DNA from: Spirochaetaceae bacterium
GTDB taxonomy: Bacteria; Spirochaetota; Spirochaetia; Treponematales; Rectinemataceae
NCBI GenBank assembly: GCA_016794765.1
Contig: JAEUJG010000440.1
Location: forward strand, 1-13,493
Length of the DNA: 13,493 nt
Reading direction: 5' to 3'
The number at the start of each line of letters is the position of its first letter. Position 1 is the stretch's first letter. A program made the position numbers and the translations under genes. The notes below the pieces were generated by a model. The model searched no databases, was not told the origin of the DNA, and worked only from the letters and a program-made list of their open reading frames with translations. Positions 1 to 6,716 of the stretch are shown piece by piece.

Positions 1-2369
1 ACCGTCTCAAGGCTCAGGATGGCGCCGACCTCGCCGCCGATCCAGACGGGGGCGTCCAGCAGGGAGGCGATCCGGTGTTCCGCATAGTAGGAGGCCGGGA
101 GCTCCCTGGTTCTCGGGTCGGCGAACACGTCGCTCGCCGAGATGAGTTCCCCGCGGAGGAGGGCGGAGGAATACGCGGGGAAGTCCGCCGAGCGGAGTTC
201 TCCCTCGGACGCATGCGCATCCGTCGCGGAATCGAAGGCATCCTCGCAGCGGATGAGGCTGTTGTCGGAGTTGAAGCGCCAGAGGCTTGCCCTCCCAATC
301 CCCGAGAGCCGCGCGTAGGCTTCGGTGAGGGCGCGGGCGGCCACGGTTCGCTCTCCGGCGAGGAGCTTGCCGCCGATGAGCAGGGAGAGGAGGCCGTCGC
401 CCTGGCGTTGGAGCGCCTGTTCGCGGGCCTCGGCCTTTTCCGCGCTGTCGCGGCGCTCGACCTCCTTCCAGACCGCGTCCATGAGGAGGCTGAGCTGGAG
501 GATGTCGGTTTCGTCGTAGGTTTGGGCCTTGTTGGCCGCGCCCACGACGGCGACGATCCGGTCCCGCGAAAAGACGGGGACCGTCAGGAAGCGGCGCAGG
601 CGGACGTGGCCCGAAGGATAGCCTTTCTTGAGAGGGTTGTCCGCGCCGAAATCGTTGAGGAGGAGGGGCTTGCGTTGGCGCACCGCCTCGCCCCAGATGC
701 CCGTCTTTTCGAGTTCGTAGCGGCTTTGCGGGTTCTGGACGAGGCACTCCTTCATCACGCCCTTGGACCAGGAATTGAGCGTGAACACTTCGGTCGCCTC
801 GTCGTAAAAGTAGATATACCCGAACTCGCTTTCCGTGAGCTTTATCGCCTCGTCGAGGGCGTAGTCGAGGAATTCCTGGCGCGTCTCCGTCTTGGCTTGG
901 AGGATGGAGAGGAGGCCCTTGAGCCGGGACTCCTCCTTGAAGATGGCCGTTTCCGCGCGCTTTCGTTCGGTGATTTCGATGAAGCTCGCGAGGATCTGGT
1001 CCCCGCTCGCCGAGGCGCTGACGAGGAAATCGCGAACCGCGCCGTCGGCGCAGGTGACGCGTTGCTCGACGGGGCCGAGGCTGCCGAAGCCCGGTTCCGC
1101 GAAGGTGGCTTCCCATTGACGCTCGAGCTCGGCGCGGACGGCGGGATCGGGATAGGCTTGTTGCCAGATCCCCGCGATCGTGGTCGCGTCCCGTTTCGAG
1201 TAGCCGAAGGTATCCTCGAAGCGGCGGTTGAAGTCGAGGACGGCGCCGAACCGGTCCACGATGGCGAGGGGGATCGGGGCGGCTTCGAAGAGGGCGGAAA
1301 AGCGGCGCTCGCTTTCGCGCCAACGGGCGGTGGCCCGCGCCATGCCCTCGACGATGGCGACGGTTTCCCGGAAGTGAAGCGCGGCTCCCGCCTCCCTGCC
1401 GCCCTCTCCCGGCTTGTCTTCCAGGCCGCCCGCGGCATACTCGACCGCCGACCGCAGGTCCCTGACGAGCCTGCGGGAAGTGAGGGCTGCGAGACCAAGG
1501 GCCAGGCCGCAGGCGGCCAAGGCGAGCAGGGAGGCGCCGACGAGGGACTGGCGGATGGCGGCGGCCGCCCAATCCGCGCGCCGTGAAAGGAGGAGGTACC
1601 AGCCGGTTTCCGGGATGAGGCGGGCTTCCGTTTCCATTTCCAAGCCCTCGGGCCGGCTCATATAGGACCAGGCGGCGCGTTCCGGGTCGCGGAGCCGGGA
1701 TTCCACGAAGGCCAAGTCCTGCCAGCGGCGCTCGATGAGGTGTTGATCGAGGCTCATCATGTAGGCGCCGCCGGAATCGACGATCGCCAAGCCGCCCTTC
1801 GAATAGGCGGCGAGTTCGAGAATGCGGGCGGCGAGCCGTTCGAAGTCCAGGGTGGCCAGGATCATCGAGTTTCCGGCGGGGATGGCGAGGGAAATCTCCC
1901 GACGCCCTTCGGCGATGCCGGTGTGGATGTTGGACCAGGCTGGGCGGTTCGTCGCGCGGGCTGCCCGGAGCTCCTTGAGGCCGGACAGGTCAAGGCCGAC
2001 TCCGGCGCCTCGGGCCGGGGTGCCGTGCGTGACGATGCCGCGGCTGTCGAGAATCCGAAGGGATTCGAAGGCGGCGGCGCCGAGATAGCTCGCCTCGAGG
2101 ACTTGGCGCGGCAAGCCCTTGTCGGCGGGCCCGGATGGGGCCTGTTCGACCAGGTGGACCAGCGCCGCGAGGGTATCGACGGGGCGGTTGACGATGCCGC
2201 GGACCAGGGAAAGGCGCGAATCGGCCTCTTCCCGCACTTGGTCGCGGAGCCGCGACTCGGTGCCGGCCACGATGAGGATGAGGCTGGCGAGGTAGACGAG
2301 GACGCCGGTCGCCGCGACCAAGGCGGCGAGAACGCCGAGGGATCCGGTGATCGAGGGGCGTCGTCTCAC
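1..2369 (-). CDS. Membrane sensor protein, dCache-PAS-GAF-GAF, C-terminus beyond the window
   Basis: The frame is open from a GTG at 2369 to the left edge (789 codons), so the protein is partial and its output domain is not visible. Residues about 10-33 form a membrane segment, followed by an extracytoplasmic region to about 268 that reads as a double-Cache ligand domain. A second membrane segment lies near 272-297. A PAS domain follows at about 353-465, from ERRFSALFEAAP to EITERKRAE. A GAF domain covers about 495-640, with the SEFGYIYFYDE start and RKPLLLNDF further on. A second GAF begins near 675 and ends in the HRIASLLDAPVWIGGEVGAI stretch at the edge. The GTG overlaps the TGA of the upstream binding-protein gene as GTGA, with GAAGGGAAAG about ten bases before it, so the two are probably translationally coupled. 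The output could be a histidine kinase, GGDEF/EAL, SpoIIE-type phosphatase or HD domain; I cannot tell which. The domain calls rest on motif reading alone. Confidence 0.88.
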   Translation of the reverse strand, partial: MRRRPSITGSLGVLAALVAATGVLVYLASLILIVAGTESRLRDQVREEADSRLSLVRGIVNRPVDTLAALVHLVEQAPSGPADKGLPRQVLEASYLGAAAFESLRILDSRGIVTHGTPARGAGVGLDLSGLKELRAARATNRPAWSNIHTGIAEGRREISLAIPAGNSMILATLDFERLAARILELAAYSKGGLAIVDSGGAYMMSLDQHLIERRWQDLAFVESRLRDPERAAWSYMSRPEGLEMETEARLIPETGWYLLLSRRADWAAAAIRQSLVGASLLALAACGLALGLAALTSRRLVRDLRSAVEYAAGGLEDKPGEGGREAGAALHFRETVAIVEGMARATARWRESERRFSALFEAAPIPLAIVDRFGAVLDFNRRFEDTFGYSKRDATTIAGIWQQAYPDPAVRAELERQWEATFAEPGFGSLGPVEQRVTCADGAVRDFLVSASASGDQILASFIEITERKRAETAIFKEESRLKGLLSILQAKTETRQEFLDYALDEAIKLTESEFGYIYFYDEATEVFTLNSWSKGVMKECLVQNPQSRYELEKTGIWGEAVRQRKPLLLNDFGADNPLKKGYPSGHVRLRRFLTVPVFSRDRIVAVVGAANKAQTYDETDILQLSLLMDAVWKEVERRDSAEKAEAREQALQRQGDGLLSLLIGGKLLAGERTVAARALTEAYARLSGIGRASLWRFNSDNSLIRCEDAFDSATDAHASEGELRSADFPAYSSALLRGELISASDVFADPRTRELPASYYAEHRIASLLDAPVWIGGEVGAILSLET

Positions 2370-3493
2370 GGGCCGTCTTTCCCTTCCACAGAACCCACGG
2401 CGACGAAGGCGCCCTTGGAGGGCTCCACCGTCATGATGAAGTAGGGCATGCTCGAGTCGCCCATCGCGTCCAGGGTGAAGACATATTGGAGCCCCGGGAA
2501 CCGGGTCTTGGCGAGCATGGCTTTCTTGAGCTCCTTGGGTCCGTCCTTGCCCGCGGCCCTGAGCCCCTCGGCCAGGAAGCGGATCGTTTCGTAGGAGTAG
2601 ATCGATCCCATGACGGGATCCTCGCCGAAGAGGGCTTTGTAGCGCGAGGTAAAGGCCAGGAAGTCGGCGGAGTCGTCGCCGGGATCGGTCGTGCTCGGGA
2701 GGAAGATGCGGTTGCCGAAGGCCCCCGCGTAGGAGAGGAGGTTCTGGTCCTGGGACCAGGGCGAGAGCAGGAGGATGCCGCCGAACCCGGCGGCCAGCAG
2801 GGCTTGGCCCGTCTTGGCCGCGTCGAGTCCCGGCGTGACGAGGAGGAGGGCGTCGACGCCGAGCCGCCGCGATTCCGCCGCGAGTTCCGCCTGGCTCCAG
2901 TCCACCGCCAGTTCCTTGGTCTCCGTGATAGTGACGGCCGGGGTTTCGGCGGAAAAGCCCTTTAGGAAGGCGCGGGCGTAGTCCTGGTTCTTGAGATCGA
3001 TGGCGGCGAGAACTCTCCGGACGCCCCTGGCTTCGGCGAAGTGGCCGAGGGCCGCGCCGAAGGAATCGACGGACCCGGCGAAACGGAGGAAGTTGTCGTC
3101 GAGGCCGGTCCATCGGGGATCGGAGACGGAGTGGGAGAGGATCAGGAGATCCTTGTCCGCCGCCCAGGCGAGGGCGGGTGCGGCCGTCGCGCTCGTCGTG
3201 TAGATGATGACGAGCTTGACGCCTTGTCCGTAAAGCTCTTGGATGGCGGCCAGGGTGGCGTCTGCCTCACCCCGGTTGTCGCGGAGGAGGAGCTCGATCT
3301 TCCTTCCGAGGACGCCGCCGGAGTTGTTTGCTTCGGCGGTCGCCATCGAGGAGCCCCGCTGGACTTCGATGCCTTGGTTGCCCATCGGTCCCGTCATCGG
3401 GGCGATCAGGCCGACGCGGAGGGGCGGGCGGGCACAGGCGCTTGCGAGGAGGCAAAGGGCGAACAGCGGGAGAAGTGCCTGGGGGGCGCGCAT
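2366..3493 (-). CDS. Branched-chain amino acid-type periplasmic binding lipoprotein (Peripla_BP_6)
   Basis: This 375-residue protein begins with a signal peptide, and the likely lipidated cysteine is Cys20 in LLASAC. The Ala at -3 is looser than the classic lipobox but acceptable in spirochaete-type lipoproteins. The mature part opens with LRVGLIAPMTGPMGNQGIEV and continues with NNSGGVLGRKIELLLRDN, the hallmark start of LivJ/Peripla_BP_6 proteins. These bind amino acids or related small molecules in a two-lobed cleft. Family members usually feed an ABC importer, but no permease or ATPase gene is adjacent. Instead the stop codon overlaps the start of the membrane sensor, which suggests it presents ligand to that sensor. 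AAGGAG at 3500-3505 sits six bases before the ATG and fixes the start, and a good promoter lies further upstream. The ligand cannot be named from sequence. Confidence 0.9.
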   Translation of the reverse strand: MRAPQALLPLFALCLLASACARPPLRVGLIAPMTGPMGNQGIEVQRGSSMATAEANNSGGVLGRKIELLLRDNRGEADATLAAIQELYGQGVKLVIIYTTSATAAPALAWAADKDLLILSHSVSDPRWTGLDDNFLRFAGSVDSFGAALGHFAEARGVRRVLAAIDLKNQDYARAFLKGFSAETPAVTITETKELAVDWSQAELAAESRRLGVDALLLVTPGLDAAKTGQALLAAGFGGILLLSPWSQDQNLLSYAGAFGNRIFLPSTTDPGDDSADFLAFTSRYKALFGEDPVMGSIYSYETIRFLAEGLRAAGKDGPKELKKAMLAKTRFPGLQYVFTLDAMGDSSMPYFIMTVEPSKGAFVAVGSVEGKDGP

Positions 3494-3587
3494 GGGAGGC
3501 TCCTTTCCGCCTGGCGTGCTCGGGACGGACGGCCCCGGGCTCGAGGGTCAAAAGAGGAGGCCGGGCGCGCCGTGAAACCTAGGAAAA

Positions 3588-3617
3588 AGTATCAGTCCGA
3601 CCGGAGCGCGCTGTCAA
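3588..3617 (-). promoter_or_regulatory. Sigma70-type promoter for the binding-protein/sensor operon
   Basis: On the minus strand a perfect TTGACA (3612-3617) is followed after 18 bases by GATACT (3588-3593), which matches TATAAT at four of six positions. Initiation near 3581 would leave a leader of about 88 bases before the ATG at 3493. The -35 box lies inside the inverted repeat CGCGCT-TGAC-AGCGCG (3607-3622), which could be an operator or part of the end of the MFS transcript. Not tested. Confidence 0.6.
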
Positions 3618-3622
3618 GCGCG
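3607..3622. repeat. Inverted repeat overlapping the -35 box
   Basis: CGCGCT and AGCGCG are perfect six-base arms around a four-base loop, 16 bases past the MFS stop codon and covering the TTGACA of the next promoter. No T-run follows on the minus strand, so it is a poor intrinsic terminator. A repressor site is an alternative. In such GC-rich DNA chance is also possible. Confidence 0.4.
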
Positions 3623-3637
3623 AGGCGGGGGGCGAGG

Positions 3638-4999
3638 TCAGGGCAGGCCGGGCTGCCGGAGCGGTTCGGCGCTCTCGTTGTCCAAGGCGCGGATCGCCGG
3701 CTGGAAGAGGGGGATGAGGGAGACCGCCGCCGTAAGGAGTCCGCAAGCGACCAGGATGAGGCTCATCCCGGCGCCGGGTCCGGAGCCGACAATGGCGGCG
3801 AGGAGCGCCGGCGGGCGCGGCCCGCGCATAAGGGGCTCAAAGGCCAGATCGGCGAGGAGTCCGGCGGCGAGGGGCGCGATCGGCGTCGTGAACCAGCTGA
3901 TGAGGCGGCGCGAGCTGAAGACGCGGCCCTGGAATTCCGGAGGGACGCGGCTCTGCCAGATGGCTTGGCTCGAGGCGTTGGCGATGGGGCCGAACAGCGC
4001 GCCGAGGACGGACATCGCAATCCAAAGCGGCATCGTGGCGGCGAGGCCGAAGCCGAGGGTGCCGAAGAGGCCGATGGCCAGGCAACCGAGAACTACCCCG
4101 TAGGTCCGGCGCTTGAAGCCGCCCCAGAGACTCATGACGATACCGCCGCCGACGGCGCCGAGGGCGCCGGCCGACTGGACGGAGGCCAGGGCCAAGGAGT
4201 CCTGCCCGGTCCTGGCGAGCACGAGGGGCGCGAGGAGGGAAAAGCCGATGGAGGAAAACAGGTTGACGCCGAGAAAGACGAGCTGGAGCCCGAGAAGCCC
4301 CGGCCGCTTGAAGATGTAGGCGAAGCCGAAGCCGGCTTCCTTGAGCAGTCCCGGCTTTTCTTTCTCGGTCTCCGTCGCCGGGGCGCGGGGCGGATTGGGG
4401 ACGGCGACGAGGGCCAGGGCGCCGAGGGCGAGAAGGAAGGTTGCGAGGTCGATGGCGAGGATGCCCGTGAGCCCGAGGACGGGCAGGAGCGCGCCCGCCA
4501 AGAGCGGCGAGAGGATCCCCGGGCCCGACTCCATGAGGCTCATGAGTCCGTCGGCCCTGCCGTACTGTTCCTTGGGAACCATCAGGCTGATGGCGGCGGA
4601 ATAGGCGGGCCACTGGAAGGTGTTGCCGATGCCGTTCAGCGCGGCCGCCGCGTAAAGGTGCCAAACCTCGAGGCGGCCGAGGGCGGAAAGGACCAGGACG
4701 CCGATCGTGCCGACGGCGGCGACGAGATCGCTCAGGGCCATCATGAGCCGGCGGTCGCCCCGGTCGACCATGACGCCGGCGAGAGGCGTCATGAGAAGGA
4801 AGGGGAGGAGGTAGGCGACCTGCATGAGGCCCATCGCCGTCGCGCTCCCGGTTTCCCGGTAGACGAAGAGCGTCAGGGCGAAGCCCGACATGCCGGAAGC
4901 GAGGACGGAGACTAGTTGGCCGATCCAGACGAGGAGGAAGCCGCGCATGCCCGAAACGCCGCGGGGGGACCTGTCTTGGTTTTGGGTGTTGGGTGTCAT
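3638..4999 (-). CDS. MFS transporter, EntS/MFS_3-like exporter
   Basis: This 453-residue, very hydrophobic protein has about twelve membrane segments. The opening MRGFLLVWIGQLVSVLASGM and the cytoplasmic loop GVMVDRGDRRLMMALSD (about residues 75-91, the MFS motif A position between segments 2 and 3) are typical of the drug/siderophore-export branch that includes EntS. It would sit in the inner membrane and export an unknown small molecule by proton antiport. A longer polar loop near residues 205-220 (PPRAPATETEKEKPGL) separates the two six-segment halves. The start is uncertain: no Shine-Dalgarno precedes the ATG at 4999, and an internal ATG at 4948 (MRGFLLVW) begins where conserved family sequence begins. 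It lies between metK and the binding protein on the same strand but is separated from both by more than 140 bases, so it is probably transcribed separately. The substrate cannot be inferred. Confidence 0.88.
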   Translation of the reverse strand: MTPNTQNQDRSPRGVSGMRGFLLVWIGQLVSVLASGMSGFALTLFVYRETGSATAMGLMQVAYLLPFLLMTPLAGVMVDRGDRRLMMALSDLVAAVGTIGVLVLSALGRLEVWHLYAAAALNGIGNTFQWPAYSAAISLMVPKEQYGRADGLMSLMESGPGILSPLLAGALLPVLGLTGILAIDLATFLLALGALALVAVPNPPRAPATETEKEKPGLLKEAGFGFAYIFKRPGLLGLQLVFLGVNLFSSIGFSLLAPLVLARTGQDSLALASVQSAGALGAVGGGIVMSLWGGFKRRTYGVVLGCLAIGLFGTLGFGLAATMPLWIAMSVLGALFGPIANASSQAIWQSRVPPEFQGRVFSSRRLISWFTTPIAPLAAGLLADLAFEPLMRGPRPPALLAAIVGSGPGAGMSLILVACGLLTAAVSLIPLFQPAIRALDNESAEPLRQPGLP

Positions 5000-5095
5000 G
5001 GGAAAAGCCTAGGGTGCATCCGGCCGGGGCGCAAGGGAGAGATTGGTGTTAGGGCTCAGTCCAGGCGGCGGGAGGGGATGGTAGAGGATTAAGAA

Positions 5096-5132
5096 AAACA
5101 CGAACAACACGAAGGAGAAAGGGGACACGAAG
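5096..5132. repeat. ACACGAA short-period repeat, copy A
   Basis: The 37-base copy is built from roughly 9-base units containing ACACGAAC or ACACGAAG. Its first 24 bases match copy B, 81 bases to the right, with one mismatch. Read as codons it gives threonine/lysine/asparagine-rich peptide of the NTNNTK type. Similar low-complexity intergenic repeats turn up in many unrelated bacterial genomes, so a small dispersed repeat family is likely. Confidence 0.7.
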
Positions 5133-5176
5133 ATATACCAAGGGGAAAAGAAGAGAGAGCAGGGTGAGGAGGAGAT

Positions 5177-5214
5177 AAACACGAACAGCACGAAGGAGAA
5201 TAAAGGACACGAAG
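5177..5214. repeat. ACACGAA short-period repeat, copy B
   Basis: The 38-base copy matches copy A over its first 24 bases with one mismatch, then carries one extra base before the terminal GGACACGAAG. A further decayed unit, GGACACTAAGG, follows to about 5225. The 81-base spacing between copies suggests duplication of a unit that includes the AAGG/AGAG-rich spacer, followed by divergence. Confidence 0.7.
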
Positions 5215-5262
5215 GGACACTAAGGGGAGGAGGAGGGGGAGGAAAGAGAGGTGGGAGAGGCG

Positions 5263-5291
5263 GGAAGCGCGCCGGGGGGCGGCGCGCTTCC
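5263..5291 (-). terminator. Rho-independent-like terminator of metK
   Basis: GGAAGCGCGCC (5263-5273) and GGCGCGCTTCC (5281-5291) form a perfect 11-base-pair stem with a seven-base loop, 20 bases past the metK stop codon. On the minus-strand transcript it is followed by a pyrimidine-rich tract (CTCTCCCACCTCTCTTTCC) rather than a pure U-run. Confidence 0.7.
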
Positions 5292-5310
5292 GGGTGAGTG
5301 GCGGGCGCCG

Positions 5311-6477
5311 CTAGAGGGCTTTCTTGAGGGCCTCCACGCGGTCGGTTTTCTCCCAGGAGAAGGAGTCGCGGCCGAAATGGCCGTAGGATGCGGTGGCCTT
5401 GTAGATGGGGCGCTTCAGGTCGAGCTCGCGGATGATGCCGCCGGGGCTGAGGTCGAAGACCTGCTTGATGGCGGCGGCGATGCGGTCCTCCGGCACGGTG
5501 CCGGTGCCGAAGGTTTCCACCATCACGGAGACGGGGAAGGGGACGCCGATGGCGTAGGCCAACTCGAGCTCGCAGCGCTCGGCGAGGCCGGCGGCGACGA
5601 CGTTCTTGGCGACGTAGCGGGCCATGTAGGCGGCCGAGCGGTCGACCTTGGAGGGGTCCTTTCCGGAGAAGGCGCCGCCGCCGTGGCGGCCCATGCCGCC
5701 GTAGGTGTCGACGATGATCTTGCGGCCGGTGAGGCCGGTGTCGCCCATCGGGCCGCCGATGACGAAGCGGCCGGTCGGATTGACGAAGTACTTCACGTCC
5801 TTGATGTCGAGGCCGGTCGGTTCGATGATCGGGCGGATGACCTCCTCGATGATCGCGAAGCGGAGGGCCTCGTAGGGGATGTCGGGATCGTGCTGGTGGG
5901 AGACGACGACGGTGTCGACGCGCACGGGCTTGTGGCCGTCGTATTCGAGGGTGACCTGGCTCTTGCCGTCGGGGCGGAGCCAGGGGAGGCGCTTGGACTT
6001 GCGGAGCTCGGAGGCGCGCTCGAGGATGCGGTGCGCGTACATGATCGGCGCGGGCATGAGTTCGGGGGTCTCCCGGCAGGCGAAGCCGAACATCATGCCC
6101 TGGTCGCCCGCGCCCTGCTGGCCTTCGTATTCCTTGAGGCCGTGGCCGGCGACGCCTTGGTTGATGTCCGGGGACTGGGCGTGGATGGTGTTGAGGACGG
6201 CCATGGACTCGTAGTCGATGCCGTAGTCGGGGTTGGTGTAGCCGATGTCGTAGACGACGTCGCGGGCGAGCTTCTGGATGTCGACGTAGGTGCTCGTCGT
6301 GATTTCCCCGCCGATGAGGACCATGCCCGTGGTCGCGTAGCATTCGCAGGCGACGTGGGACTCGGGATCGTCGGCGAGGCAGGCGTCGAGGACGGCGTCC
6401 GAGACCTGGTCGCAGAGCTTGTCGGGATGGCCTTCGCCGACGGATTCGGAGGTGAAGAGGGAACGTTTGTCTTTCAT
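5311..6477 (-). CDS. metK: S-adenosylmethionine synthetase
   Basis: MetK condenses ATP and methionine into S-adenosylmethionine in the cytoplasm, supplying methyl groups to the cell. The 388-residue length matches the family (384 in E. coli). Diagnostic motifs are all present: GHPDK at 16-20, the GAGDQG signature at 122-127, and the glycine-rich GGGAFSGKD loop at 266-274 followed by KVDRSAAYMARYVAKN. The open frame continues upstream, but AAGGAG at 6484-6489, six bases before the ATG at 6477, and family alignment at MKDKRSLFTSESVGEGHPDK fix this start; the roughly 65 residues upstream are not coding. It looks monocistronic: a terminator hairpin follows, and no methionine-cycle gene (ahcY, luxS, metH) is adjacent. 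The predicted leader is about 160 bases, long enough to hold a regulatory structure. Confidence 0.97.
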   Translation of the reverse strand: MKDKRSLFTSESVGEGHPDKLCDQVSDAVLDACLADDPESHVACECYATTGMVLIGGEITTSTYVDIQKLARDVVYDIGYTNPDYGIDYESMAVLNTIHAQSPDINQGVAGHGLKEYEGQQGAGDQGMMFGFACRETPELMPAPIMYAHRILERASELRKSKRLPWLRPDGKSQVTLEYDGHKPVRVDTVVVSHQHDPDIPYEALRFAIIEEVIRPIIEPTGLDIKDVKYFVNPTGRFVIGGPMGDTGLTGRKIIVDTYGGMGRHGGGAFSGKDPSKVDRSAAYMARYVAKNVVAAGLAERCELELAYAIGVPFPVSVMVETFGTGTVPEDRIAAAIKQVFDLSPGGIIRELDLKRPIYKATASYGHFGRDSFSWEKTDRVEALKKAL

Positions 6478-6606
6478 GCAAGTCTCCTTGCGCGAGGGGA
6501 GGCGCCGGAGCGTGAGCGGACGGACGGTTGGACGCGGCTGACCACGAGGGGCCTCCTTTTTAGCGTGCATTTCTTGACCGCCCGCAATAGGGAACAACTC
6601 GGCGGT

Positions 6607-6637
6607 ACGGTTTTTCGCGCGACGCGCGTCGGACCGT
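6607..6637 (-). promoter_or_regulatory. Nested hairpin at the start of the predicted metK leader
   Basis: Outer arms ACGGT (6607-6611) and ACCGT (6633-6637) enclose an inner stem CGCGC-GAC-GCGCG (6616-6628). The predicted transcription start near 6637 puts this hairpin at the very 5' end of the metK mRNA, where it could protect the transcript or act in regulation. It does not match SAM-I, SAM-II or SAH riboswitch consensus by eye. Confidence 0.35.
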
Positions 6638-6643
6638 GTCTCT

Positions 6644-6672
6644 ACTATCGTGAATAGCGGGGCGAGGATCAA
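6644..6672 (-). promoter_or_regulatory. Predicted metK promoter
   Basis: On the minus strand TTGATC (6667-6672) is separated by exactly 17 bases from GATAGT (6644-6649); each box matches its consensus at four of six positions. It lies back to back with the -10 motif of the divergent NlpC/P60 gene (6704-6709). Confidence 0.45.
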
Positions 6673-6703
6673 GGGGGCCGGGGATGGAAGGCGGGCGGCG
6701 AGC

Positions 6704-6709
6704 TATACT
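6704..6709 (+). promoter_or_regulatory. -10 box TATACT placed for leaderless transcription of the NlpC/P60 gene
   Basis: TATACT lies exactly seven bases before the ATG at 6717, so transcription would start at or next to the start codon. No Shine-Dalgarno precedes this ATG. The eight bases GCTATACT and the seven-base spacing are identical before the gene at 10099. No clear -35 box is visible. Confidence 0.5.
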
Positions 6710-6716
6710 ATCGGTC

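Larger units (their letters stand above)
5000..5310. other. Gene-free stretch with A-rich repeats and the metK terminator
   Basis: No coding region is convincing here. It holds two imperfect copies of an ACACGAA-containing repeat, a purine-rich run (about 5221-5260), and a strong hairpin just after metK. Base composition on the plus strand (A and G rich, few T) is unlike the flanking genes. The end nearest 5000 must carry the promoter of the MFS gene, but I see no convincing -35/-10 pair. Confidence 0.6.

Noticed and set aside
75..1586. 503-residue plus-strand open frame
   Set aside because: It lies antisense to the sensor gene, whose minus-strand translation shows PAS and GAF domains; the plus-strand product has a biased composition and no recognisable domain.
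3041..4915. 624-residue plus-strand open frame across the binding-protein and MFS genes
   Set aside because: It is antisense to two well-supported genes and its translation is a low-complexity Glu/Gly/Ala/Arg mixture, as expected from GC-rich DNA read on the wrong strand.
5091..5230. CRISPR array or tandem protein repeat
   Set aside because: There are only two imperfect copies, no regular unique spacers and no cas genes; no frame gives a supported protein.
5009..6481. 490-residue minus-strand open frame over metK
   Set aside because: It is a shifted frame of metK, giving an Arg/His/Pro-rich product that ends in the intergenic repeats; the metK frame has all family motifs.
6478..6660. SAM-I, SAM-II or SAH riboswitch before metK
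   Set aside because: No conserved core sequences of these classes could be found by eye on the minus strand; a covariance search would be needed to exclude divergent forms.
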